The notes under the pieces were generated by a model that was not told where the DNA came from, did not search any database, and worked only from the letters and a program-made list of their open reading frames with translations. Both the position numbers and the translations under genes were made by a program. Shown piece by piece: positions 45,228 to 53,235 of a stretch of DNA of 64,000 bases; the stretch's first letter is position 1; each line of letters opens with the position of its first letter. Origin of the DNA: HdN1 sp964473645. GTDB lineage: Bacteria; Pseudomonadota; Gammaproteobacteria; Pseudomonadales; Ketobacteraceae. The DNA lies in NCBI GenBank assembly GCA_964473645.1, contig CAYYPW010000023.1, positions 1-64,000 on the forward strand. Reading direction: 5' to 3'.

Positions 45228-45800
45228 CTATAAGTCGCTTATGGAAAAAGCCGACGGCGACAATACAAATCCCGGCTGATAAAAATTGACAAGTGCTTGC
45301 ACCAGACGTTGAGTTCGCTCAGGCAGCCCGGTTTGCAAACGCCGCTGCACTTCAGCGCAGATATTGTGTTTGAAACGTTCGATATCAAAGGGCCCGCTCA
45401 ACAAATTGTCGCAACTCACACGAAACCGAAAACCGGCAGACCGCGCGAGAATCCACTCAATGGCCTGAGGTTTGATCTCAAGATTTTCGAACACCTGTTG
45501 TTGTTCTGGTGTCCGACCATCAGGCGCGTACCAATAACCGAAATCGACCTGTTCACGACGCGCCTTGCCCGCGACGCACCAATGCGCAATCTCGTGCAAC
45601 GCACTTGAAAAATAGCCGTGCGCAAACACAATGCGGGCGTGTGCATGATCCGCATCTGCCGGCAGGTAGATGGGTTCATTGCAACCACGCACGAGAATCG
45701 TATTTTCACTTTCCTGGAACAATTGATTGAACAAATCGATCAGATGATCAACATGCAGATCATCTGGCGGAATCGTCATGAAATGGGCTGTACTCTGCAT
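45228..45800 (-). CDS. epmC: Elongation factor P hydroxylase
   Basis: A 190 aa protein matching EpmC (YfcM), which hydroxylates beta-lysylated EF-P. The metal site is HEIAHW (His69, Glu70, His73), followed by the family segment QVDFGYWYAPDGRTPEQQ and later ARSAGFRFRVSCDNL. Usual length is about 180-190 aa, so it is complete. EpmA and EpmB, which make the lysyl modification, are not in the window. It is divergent from the MATE gene across 57 bp. Confidence 0.92.
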   Translation of the reverse strand: MQSTAHFMTIPPDDLHVDHLIDLFNQLFQESENTILVRGCNEPIYLPADADHAHARIVFAHGYFSSALHEIAHWCVAGKARREQVDFGYWYAPDGRTPEQQQVFENLEIKPQAIEWILARSAGFRFRVSCDNLLSGPFDIERFKHNICAEVQRRLQTGLPERTQRLVQALVNFYQPGFVLSPSAFSISDL

Positions 45801-45857
45801 GCGTTGGCTCTATACTCCTCAGCCGATTTTTAGATCAGATCATCACGGACAACCCGC

Positions 45858-47258
45858 ATGCCATTGCCGCCTTCCGGCGTTACCCGCAGTCGACTCCTTC
45901 AGGAATCACGCACACTGCTGACACTCGCCGGCCCGGTCATGGTGGCGCAATTGGCGCAAACCGCCAATGGCTTTGTTGATACGCTGATGGCCGGTCAGGC
46001 CGGGGCTGCAGATCTGGCCGCCGTTGCGCTGGGAACCTCGCTATGGCTGCCCCTGTATCTGTTCATCGTGGGCATCATGACGTCTACGTCGGCCATTGTA
46101 TCCCATTTGTACGGTGCCGGTCGCATTGCCGAGGCCGGCCGCGCCGTTCATCAAGCGGTTTGGATCTCGCTGCCCTTGGGATTGCTCAGTTTCGTACTGT
46201 TGCGCAATACCACCCCAATTCTTCAGCTGCTTGAGGTTGAGGCTGCGCTAATCCCGCTCACTCAAGGCTATCTCGAAGGTATTTCATGGGGGTTTCCGGC
46301 CATCTGCTTCTTTCTGGCCTTACGCTTTTTTGCCGAAGGCCTGGGGCAACCGCGTTCGGTCATGGTGGTCAGCGTGGTGGGGTTGCTGGCCAATATTCCG
46401 TGCAACTACGTGCTCATCTTCGGCAAATTCGGTTTCCCCGCCATGGGCGGCCCCGGCTGTGGCTGGGCAACTGCCATCGTCATGTGGCTGATGGCGTTTT
46501 GCATGGCCGGTTATTGCATGCTGCTGGATCGCCAAACAGGAGCCAAGCTGGGCTGGATGTGGGGGCGACTACACCCACGCGAAGTGATCGCTCAACTGCG
46601 GCTGGGTATACCCATTGGGCTGTCGATATTTTTTGAGGTAAGTGTTTTCTGCGTGATCTCCCTGCTGGTCGCCAGGCTCGGTACCACAGTCATTGCAGGC
46701 CATCAAGTGGCCCTGAACGTCGCATCGCTGGTATTCATGATCCCACTCAGCCTGTCACTCGCCTTTGGCGTTCGCCTGGGTCACTGCGTGGGAGCAAAAG
46801 ATCGAGAGGGTCTGGAGAACGTCGCCGTTGCCGGCATGCTGTTGGTCATGCTGTTTGCCACCCTCAACGCAGTCGTTATGACACTGGCACGAGAATCCAT
46901 CGCCGTTTTGTATACGAACGATGCCGAAGTCATTGCGTTGGCGACTAGCCTCCTACTGTTTGCAGCCTTCTTTCAACTATCCGATGGTTTGCAAGTGGGC
47001 GCCGCAGGCGCATTGCGCGGCATGAAGGATACGCGTTATCCCATGGCCATCACGTTGGTGTCGTATTGGGTTGTTGCATTAAGCATCGGTTACGGGCTGG
47101 CATTTGGATTATTTGGCTTGCCACCCATGGGGGCGCAAGGTTTCTGGATCGGACTGTTCGCCGGTTTGAGCTGTGCAGCTGTGCTACTTAACACGCGACT
47201 CTATATAAAGGTAGGCCAACTGCGAAACACACTCGCACCCGCATCTGCAGGCAAATAA
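45858..47258 (+). CDS. MATE-family multidrug/Na+ or H+ antiporter
   Basis: A 466 aa membrane protein with twelve predicted helices in two MatE domains. N-terminal helix 1 carries LTLAGPVMVAQLAQTANGFVDTLMAG, typical of NorM-type pumps, with the family Asp in FVDTLMAGQAG. The second half begins near IGLSIFFEVSVFCVISLLVARLG, containing the conserved Glu. Such pumps export cationic drugs and dyes. It is closest in kind to the NorM group. It is a single gene with its own short promoter region shared divergently with epmC. Confidence 0.92.
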   Translation: MPLPPSGVTRSRLLQESRTLLTLAGPVMVAQLAQTANGFVDTLMAGQAGAADLAAVALGTSLWLPLYLFIVGIMTSTSAIVSHLYGAGRIAEAGRAVHQAVWISLPLGLLSFVLLRNTTPILQLLEVEAALIPLTQGYLEGISWGFPAICFFLALRFFAEGLGQPRSVMVVSVVGLLANIPCNYVLIFGKFGFPAMGGPGCGWATAIVMWLMAFCMAGYCMLLDRQTGAKLGWMWGRLHPREVIAQLRLGIPIGLSIFFEVSVFCVISLLVARLGTTVIAGHQVALNVASLVFMIPLSLSLAFGVRLGHCVGAKDREGLENVAVAGMLLVMLFATLNAVVMTLARESIAVLYTNDAEVIALATSLLLFAAFFQLSDGLQVGAAGALRGMKDTRYPMAITLVSYWVVALSIGYGLAFGLFGLPPMGAQGFWIGLFAGLSCAAVLLNTRLYIKVGQLRNTLAPASAGK

Positions 47259-47481
47259 TGATAATTTTCTAGCGTACCTCACATTTTTGTGTGTCTAAGT
47301 AGCGGATTTTTCTGTGCCTTTTCACACTATTGATGAAAGTCTCACCACCTGCCTGGAAGCATCTATACTGAAGCTATAAACCTGTGATGAGCAGAGGCCT
47401 GCAAACGTCCATTTAACAAGCCTAATTAGTTTTAGGTTGGACTATTGCAACCACTTCGGCTCCCGCTGTGAGGGTAGTGAC

Positions 47482-48171
47482 ATGAGATCGCGAGCGATGG
47501 GCCTCGGCCACCAGAACGTTTACAACATATTCACCGGACGCCCAGTCTGCGACAAGTTACTTGTCAAAAGAATTGCACCTGAACTGGATGGGTTGGAAAT
47601 GTTGTATTCCAATGATTCCAGCCCCGATAAATTATTCAGTTTGAAAATCGTGAACTGGGCACTCATGGACGATGGTGAAGTCGTCGGTATGGTGCCGTGG
47701 CTGAATGATATCGTGCCCTGCCCCGAAATTAATGATCCGTTGAATGGTCGCTGGGAAGGCTATCGCGACCCCCGCACCAATGATATTTTCTACGCTGCCC
47801 CGCAACATAAAATTGCCGAATTAAATGCAGCGGCTGATTTTTATAAACATCGTCATTATCATGGCGACGAAATCATTCAAGAAATTCCCGACGCTATCGG
47901 CACACATGCGGTGCTCACTGACAATGGTTTTGCCTCATTCGTATTGATTGAGGTGTTAAGCTGGCGTTTGATGGGCGATGGCAGTGTGCATGCAATGCTG
48001 GTGGATGAACAGAAAATCAGTTCAACGCCTGTTTTGCCCGGTGATCCGTGCTTGTATTCGGCGCAGGAGCATCCTGAATTTCGCTATTTCTTTCAACATC
48101 GCATTGCTAATAAGATCAAGGAACAAGATCCAGAGGCGTTGGCGGCGATTTCAATGTTGATTGAGAACTGA
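47482..48171 (+). CDS. Conserved hypothetical protein
   Basis: A 229 aa soluble protein without signal peptide or helices of membrane type. I do not recognise a fold. It is rich in aromatic and acidic residues and contains two internally similar segments (LFSLKIVNWALMDDGEVVGMVPW and FVLIEVLSWRLMGDGSVHAMLVD, near residues 54-76 and 154-176), so it may consist of two repeats of one small domain. GAGG lies 8 nt upstream of ATG 47482; a longer frame to 47437 lacks such a site. Two variable-arm palindromic repeats follow downstream. Confidence 0.75.
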   Translation: MRSRAMGLGHQNVYNIFTGRPVCDKLLVKRIAPELDGLEMLYSNDSSPDKLFSLKIVNWALMDDGEVVGMVPWLNDIVPCPEINDPLNGRWEGYRDPRTNDIFYAAPQHKIAELNAAADFYKHRHYHGDEIIQEIPDAIGTHAVLTDNGFASFVLIEVLSWRLMGDGSVHAMLVDEQKISSTPVLPGDPCLYSAQEHPEFRYFFQHRIANKIKEQDPEALAAISMLIEN

Positions 48172-48203
48172 TATTAGCTTTAGCGTTATCCTAACCGTAC
48201 CAC

Positions 48204-48313
48204 AGGCAGTACGTGGTAGATGGGTTCTGGAAACGCTGCAAGTACGTCCATGTAAGCTCGACGCCGACATCCATGTCGGCGACGTTCCATAACCCATCTA
48301 CCACATACTGCCT
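48204..48313 (+). repeat. Variable-arm palindromic repeat, copy 2
   Basis: A 110 bp element. Arms 48204-48226 and 48291-48313 are a 23 bp inverted repeat with one mismatch, unrelated to the arms of copies 1 and 3. The 64 nt core (48227-48290) begins CTGGAAACGCTGCAAGTACG and ends GACGTTCCAT. It contains a perfect 9 bp hairpin CGCCGACAT/ATGTCGGCG at 48262-48282, after AAGCTCGA. Confidence 0.9.
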
Positions 48314-48457
48314 TCCAACTACCGGTGCAAAAGCATCAAGTCACAGCTTAACCTGTAACGCCCGAAGCACACTCCCATGTGAATCCGCCTGTTAATCCAC
48401 ACTTTGTGTATACTTAATCCTGCAACCTAGAATGTCGGTTACACTGATGTCTGAAGG

Positions 48458-48561
48458 GCTTGGGTGGTAGTTGGTTTCTGGAACGTCGCCGACATGGATG
48501 TCGGCGTCGAGCTTACAAGGACGTACTTGCAGCGTTTCCAGAAACCAAGTACCGCCCAAGC
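48458..48561 (-). repeat. Variable-arm palindromic repeat, copy 3 (inverted)
   Basis: A 104 bp element in the opposite orientation to copy 2. Arms 48458-48477 and 48542-48561 pair over 20 bp with two mismatches and again differ from the other copies. The 64 nt core (48478-48541), read on the minus strand, matches the core of copy 2 except for one internal base and the last base. Together with copy 2 it forms a large inverted repeat. Confidence 0.9.
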
Positions 48562-48689
48562 TCGCCTGCGCAAAACCTTAACAGACATTCCACACAGATG
48601 AGATAGCAATAAACGAAACCCCCTCGCAGTCCTGCGCCTTATAGCGCTCGTGATAGGCTGGTTCATACCAACACACGGCGGACCTTTAA

Positions 48690-50528
48690 ATGGCAAAAAC
48701 CCCCTCACGTGTACAACAAACCCAAAAAAAACCCGCACTCCGCGACATACCCGATATACGCGACAGAATCTACGAACCCACACTACGCGCGTTACCCCAC
48801 ACACTCGAACCACCGAGAAACAGCGTCATCCTCGACCAAGGCAACGAAGGCGCCTGTACCGGCTTCTCACTTGCCGCCGCCATCAACCAACTACTGGCCG
48901 GCAATCCCGCCCGCGCCGCCAAACCTCGACGAGTCAGCCCACACATGCTCTACCGCATGGCCAAACGACACGACGAATGGCCCGGTGAAAAATACGAAGG
49001 GTCCAGCCTACGCGGAGCCTTACGCGGTTTCTACAACTGCGGCGCCTGCGCTGAAACACTATGGAAACCCCAACAAGCCGATCTAACACTCGCCAGCGCC
49101 CGAGATGCCCGCACCACCACCTTAGGTGCCTATTATCGCCTGCGCCCCAATCTATCCGACTATCACGCCGCAATCAGTGAAACCGGCGTCATATACACCT
49201 CCGCCAACGTACACGACGGATGGGATGCGCCACGCAAAGGCGCCATTATTCCTGGCACCGGCGAAGGCGCACATGCCTTTATCATCGTGGGCTATACCGA
49301 TACCGGCTTCTGGATACAAAACTCCTGGGGGGAAGACTGGGGGCAACGGGGCCTCGCTCATTGGCATTACGAAGATTGGGCGAAAAACATCATTGATGCC
49401 TGGGTGCTTCAATTGGCGGTGCCTGCGCCCTGCGCATTCGGATTGGGGTTTTCGCGCGAAGGTGGCAGAACCGCACTGGATATCTCACGAAGCCGCCGCA
49501 CCAAACCCAATCGGCATGAAATCGCCGGACATTTCGTGCATTTCAACAATGGTCGCTTTTCTGAAAACGACACCTACTGGAGCAGCAAGCACGATGTAAA
49601 AGCCACCGCGAAGGCCCTTGCCGAAAGTGAGTCCATTCAGCATTTTGCCTTTTATGCACACGGGGGCCTCAATAGCCCTGACGATGCTGCCATTCGAACC
49701 GTGTCGATGCACAATGGTTTCGACCGCAATGGAATCTACCCCTACAGCGTATTTTACGACACCGGTCTAGGACGCACTCTGAAAGACATTCTGATCACCG
49801 AAGCCAAACGATTGGCCGGGCTCACCGGGGGCGGCGGAGATTACTGGGATTCGTTGCTTGAAAAGGCTTTGAACAATATCGGGCGCAGCCTGTGGCGCGA
49901 AATGAAACGCGACGCGAGATTGCCCTTTGAGTCGCATTTCGATGGAGAGACGGCGCTTTCATTATATTTGGATGCGTTCGCTCAACGGGATGTTGCACTC
50001 CCCATACACATGATTGGACACTCCACCGGCGGCGTTTTGATTGGCCACTTACTGGGCGCGTTGGATGGTTTGGTAAAACGCCCGATCACCATCGACAGTT
50101 GCAGCTTGATGGCACCCGCCTGCACGATGGATTTTTACCGAGCCTGCTTTCAACCACGCCTGGGGCCGAACTCGCGAGCCAAAGTGCGCATCAATCGGCT
50201 GGATATTTACGTGCTGGATGATGAAACCGAAAACGATGACAACGTGGCCGCCGTGTATCGCAAATCCTTGTTATACCTGGTATCGAATGCATTCGAAGAA
50301 GTCCCGGGGACACCGCTATTGGGAATGAAAAAATTCGCCCAAGCAATCGCGCGCGATCCCGGCGTGCGGCTGTACGACACCGAAAAACATCACGAAATCA
50401 CGCGCAGCAAATCCCATGGAGGTTTCGACAACGATACACACACGATGAATAACATTTTGAAAACCATTTTAGGAAAAGCCCCCAAATTACCCTTCACCAA
50501 AGAGGAACTGGAGTACGGCGGTGCCTGA
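48690..50528 (+). CDS. Papain-like protease fused to an alpha/beta hydrolase
   Basis: A 612 aa two-enzyme protein. Residues about 20-240 form a C1-family papain-like domain with oxyanion Gln50, catalytic Cys56 (QGNEGACTGFS), His195 (GEGAHAFIIVGYTD) and Asn211 (IQNSWGEDWG). After a linker, residues about 275-600 look like an alpha/beta hydrolase: AFYAHGG (oxyanion region, 320-326) and the nucleophile elbow GHSTGG (Ser445). There is no signal peptide or prodomain, so it is probably cytoplasmic or exported by a specialised route. No cognate immunity or secretion gene is adjacent. Its 5' end is markedly C-rich on the coding strand. Function unknown; an effector or defence role is conceivable. Confidence 0.82.
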   Translation: MAKTPSRVQQTQKKPALRDIPDIRDRIYEPTLRALPHTLEPPRNSVILDQGNEGACTGFSLAAAINQLLAGNPARAAKPRRVSPHMLYRMAKRHDEWPGEKYEGSSLRGALRGFYNCGACAETLWKPQQADLTLASARDARTTTLGAYYRLRPNLSDYHAAISETGVIYTSANVHDGWDAPRKGAIIPGTGEGAHAFIIVGYTDTGFWIQNSWGEDWGQRGLAHWHYEDWAKNIIDAWVLQLAVPAPCAFGLGFSREGGRTALDISRSRRTKPNRHEIAGHFVHFNNGRFSENDTYWSSKHDVKATAKALAESESIQHFAFYAHGGLNSPDDAAIRTVSMHNGFDRNGIYPYSVFYDTGLGRTLKDILITEAKRLAGLTGGGGDYWDSLLEKALNNIGRSLWREMKRDARLPFESHFDGETALSLYLDAFAQRDVALPIHMIGHSTGGVLIGHLLGALDGLVKRPITIDSCSLMAPACTMDFYRACFQPRLGPNSRAKVRINRLDIYVLDDETENDDNVAAVYRKSLLYLVSNAFEEVPGTPLLGMKKFAQAIARDPGVRLYDTEKHHEITRSKSHGGFDNDTHTMNNILKTILGKAPKLPFTKEELEYGGA

Positions 50529-50535
50529 CAGGCCG

Positions 50536-50769
50536 CTATTTGTCCTTTCTGACGCGATAGGTGTATTTACCATCGGCCTGCTCTTGAGCCAGTAGCGAAT
50601 GGCCAAGAAAGGTGCAGAACTTGGGAATATCGCGGGTGGTGGCCGGATCGGTCGCCACCACCACAATGACGTCACCCACTGCCACATCACGTACGGCGTT
50701 ATGCAGCATCATGACGGGCTCAGGACAGTACAACCCGCAGGTATCCAATAGCACTTCTTTATCGGACAT
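50536..50769 (-). CDS. tusA: Sulfur-carrier protein TusA
   Basis: A 77 aa protein of the TusA/SirA family carrying the CPxP motif CGLYCPEPVM with persulfide Cys15. TusA passes sulfur from IscS toward the TusBCD-TusE-MnmA path for tRNA 2-thiolation and to molybdenum-cofactor synthesis. The length is standard. Its first 11 bp overlap the stop of the MFS gene, and with rlmM upstream it forms an rlmM-MFS-tusA operon linked loosely by RNA modification. Confidence 0.95.
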   Translation of the reverse strand: MSDKEVLLDTCGLYCPEPVMMLHNAVRDVAVGDVIVVVATDPATTRDIPKFCTFLGHSLLAQEQADGKYTYRVRKDK

Positions 50770-52000
50770 GATCTTCCTTCCAGAAATAAATGGGCAACAA
50801 GGCGATCAAGGCTACCCCCACAGCCAAAGCGAAATGCACTTGATAGCCTAAAATGTCGGCGCTGAATCCAGACCCTACATAAGCCAATCCAGTAGCACCC
50901 GCAAACATGCTGGCCTGCAGCGTATAATCCGTGCCTGCATGGGTTTTGCGGCAGGCATCCATCATGCAGGTATAGAGCGCTACCGAGGCCATGCCGCTTA
51001 CCACATGCTCAAGCGCAACCACCACCGCAATCGACCACAAACCGGGCTTGCTAGCCGCAATCCAGATATACCCCAGCATTGATAAACCTTGCAGCAAGCC
51101 GAAGGTGAGCAACGCTCGTCTACGCCCCAGGTTGAGCACACCCCAGCCACCGATCAATGCGCCCACGATCGCCGCCAACATGGCGATCACACCCGATACC
51201 AAACCGACATCTTCCAGCGATAAACCCACATCCACAAGCAAGGGTTTGGTCATGCCCGATCCAAACGAATCCCCAATCTTGAAGGCCAACACAATACCCA
51301 ACCAATATACGATACCCGGTCGCTGCACAAATGAGCGCAAGGTCGGCCACCATTGCATGGCATTACGTTCTTCCTGCGACAGGTGGTGTGCCGGTTCGCG
51401 AAAAAACAGTACCGGGATGGTAACGACAACAATAAGCGCCGCCATGCACAGGAATGACGCAGTCCACCCCCATTTACCCATCAGCATGAGCATTCCACCG
51501 CCGCCAATCACCATGCCGACGCGAAATCCACTGACTTGAATACTATTCCCAAAACTCCTTTCTTCTGCGTTCAGCGAGGTCACTGCCAACCCATCGGTAG
51601 CCACATCCTGCGTAGCGGCTGCCAGATTGATCAAAAACAACAACCCGACCAATGGAATCAACATGGGCATATCGAGCGTCGCCGGGTTTAGCAGTGCAAT
51701 GGCCACCAACAACACCATCACGCACACTTGCAACGGCAGAATCCAGGACTTGCGATGGCCTATGCGTGCGTGACCGTAACGATCCACCCAAGGGGCCCAC
51801 AGAAACTTCAGACTCCAGGGAAACGCAAAGGCAGAGATGATACTGATCACCTTGAGATCGACACCATAGTCACGCAATATGGCGGGCAAGGCATGACCAA
51901 AAAAACCGAACGGCATGCCCTGCGATACATAAAGACAGGCCAACACCGACAATTTGATGTGGAGATCCCTTTTTGGACGCGGTTGCAGGTCTTCGATCAC
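50759..52000 (-). CDS. AmpG-like MFS transporter
   Basis: A 413 aa major facilitator with 12 predicted helices. The opening VLACLYVSQGMPFGFFGHALPAILRDYGV and KFLWAPWVDRYGHARIGHRKSWI are typical of the AmpG/RhtX (PAT) branch, whose members import muropeptides or siderophores. The substrate here is unassigned. I choose GTG 52000, preceded by GAGGAG with a 6 nt spacer, over GTG 52033, which would overlap rlmM by 23 bp. It lies between rlmM and tusA on the same strand. Confidence 0.87.
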   Translation of the reverse strand: MIEDLQPRPKRDLHIKLSVLACLYVSQGMPFGFFGHALPAILRDYGVDLKVISIISAFAFPWSLKFLWAPWVDRYGHARIGHRKSWILPLQVCVMVLLVAIALLNPATLDMPMLIPLVGLLFLINLAAATQDVATDGLAVTSLNAEERSFGNSIQVSGFRVGMVIGGGGMLMLMGKWGWTASFLCMAALIVVVTIPVLFFREPAHHLSQEERNAMQWWPTLRSFVQRPGIVYWLGIVLAFKIGDSFGSGMTKPLLVDVGLSLEDVGLVSGVIAMLAAIVGALIGGWGVLNLGRRRALLTFGLLQGLSMLGYIWIAASKPGLWSIAVVVALEHVVSGMASVALYTCMMDACRKTHAGTDYTLQASMFAGATGLAYVGSGFSADILGYQVHFALAVGVALIALLPIYFWKEDHVR

Positions 52001-52010
52001 AGGTGACTCC

Positions 52011-53069
52011 TCAGTGGGCCTTTCCCGAAACACCTATCCAGACCGTTATCTCTTCACGATCATGGTAGAGCTGGTGCGCACGAATTTCATATTGCAAGCC
52101 CGCTTCATCAAGCGCATCTTCGATGGCCTCAAGGATCTGCTGCACTTCCTGCCAACGTTTTTTCATCGGCAGTTTGAGATTGAAAATCGTCGATTTGCAC
52201 CAGCCGCGCGTCAGCCAACGCTCAACCAGCGCCGCGACTTTCGCAGGTGTGTCCACCACATCGCACACCATCCAGTCGACCGGCTGCTGTGGCTTGAAAG
52301 AAAAGGCGTCCTCGCGTAAATGCAAGACCCGCCCCTCCTCCATCACCTGCGGCGCCATCGGGCCGTTATCAACCGCGATCACTTTTACCCCCCGCTGTAT
52401 CAGCTGCCAGGTCCAACCACCGGGCGCAGCGCCAAGGTCGACCGCACGTTGGTTGGTACGGGGCCAGCTATCAGGCTTATCGCCCAACAGCACGTGCCAG
52501 GCTTCTTCAAGTTTAAGCGTGGATCGGCTCGGTGCATCCTTGGGAAAGCGCAAACGCGGGTATCCCAACGGCCAGCGCGCGCTGTTCTCGGTCGAGGCGA
52601 CACCGACATAGGCTTCCGTGCCCGAAATCAGCAGAACATGCGCCCGCAGTGTTCCCACTTCACTCCAGCGTCCCTCCTTTTTCAGCCCACGCTGCAAATG
52701 GCCTTCCAAACCACGCGCCAGCTTCGACAGCTCCTTGCCCTCATTGGTATCGGGGTACTCTACCCACAAATCGGAAAACACCAGCGCACCCAACGCTTCC
52801 AACAGAGGCGTGACGCGATCTTTGACCGGTAGGTCGGTGAGATGCGCTCTCACGTCAAACCACTGTCGGGCGAAGATAAACCGCGAAAACTCGAACTCTT
52901 TCATAAAGTTGCGAATCGCATTCGGCTCATCACAGAAATATTGCAACCAACCTGTATCAGGCTGTGCTTTTACATAGCCGTTGACACCGGCACGAGTGGC
53001 GTACTCCATCACCTCAGCTGCGACATCTCGCTCCAGGCCAGGTCGACAATAAAACATCAAGGCAGACAC
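52011..53069 (-). CDS. rlmM: 23S rRNA 2'-O-ribose C2498 methyltransferase RlmM
   Basis: A 352 aa SAM-dependent enzyme that methylates cytidine 2498 of 23S rRNA. An N-terminal THUMP-like domain (about 1-180, MFYCRPGLERDVAAEV) is followed by a Rossmann domain with the SAM loop RAVDLGAAPGGWTWQLI (about 209-225), DWMVCDVV and a catalytic Lys in FNLKLPMKKRW. The length agrees with E. coli RlmM (about 366). The stop is 10 bp before the MFS start codon. Confidence 0.95.
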   Translation of the reverse strand: MSALMFYCRPGLERDVAAEVMEYATRAGVNGYVKAQPDTGWLQYFCDEPNAIRNFMKEFEFSRFIFARQWFDVRAHLTDLPVKDRVTPLLEALGALVFSDLWVEYPDTNEGKELSKLARGLEGHLQRGLKKEGRWSEVGTLRAHVLLISGTEAYVGVASTENSARWPLGYPRLRFPKDAPSRSTLKLEEAWHVLLGDKPDSWPRTNQRAVDLGAAPGGWTWQLIQRGVKVIAVDNGPMAPQVMEEGRVLHLREDAFSFKPQQPVDWMVCDVVDTPAKVAALVERWLTRGWCKSTIFNLKLPMKKRWQEVQQILEAIEDALDEAGLQYEIRAHQLYHDREEITVWIGVSGKAH

Positions 53070-53235
53070 AGCGCACCCCTATAAAGTTGAATCAGACACG
53101 CTCAAACGTGCAGGTTGGATCGGCGGCATTCTACTGGATGGGGCAAGACAGGCACAGAAGAAAAACCCTGACTACACTGTCAAAACCCCCTCGATGAGCG
53201 GGCTAGACAGCATATCGAAGCGAAAGGAGGCTACA

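Larger units (their letters stand above)
48172..48689. other. Intergenic region carrying two opposed palindromic repeats
   Basis: This 518 bp gap is accounted for mainly by repeat copies 2 (48204-48313) and 3 (48458-48561), which lie in opposite orientation 144 bp apart. The frames crossing them are translations of the repeats. About 120 bp before the protease-hydrolase gene remains for its promoter, in which I see no clear box. Confidence 0.7.

Noticed and set aside
48204..48561. Possible CRISPR-like array
   Set aside because: Only two copies, inverted, with long palindromic arms and no regular spacers or cas genes.
48213..48813. Two frames encoding similar peptides (around WKRCKYV and SSTPTSMSATF)
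   Set aside because: The similarity comes from the palindromic repeats being read in opposite orientation, not from real genes.
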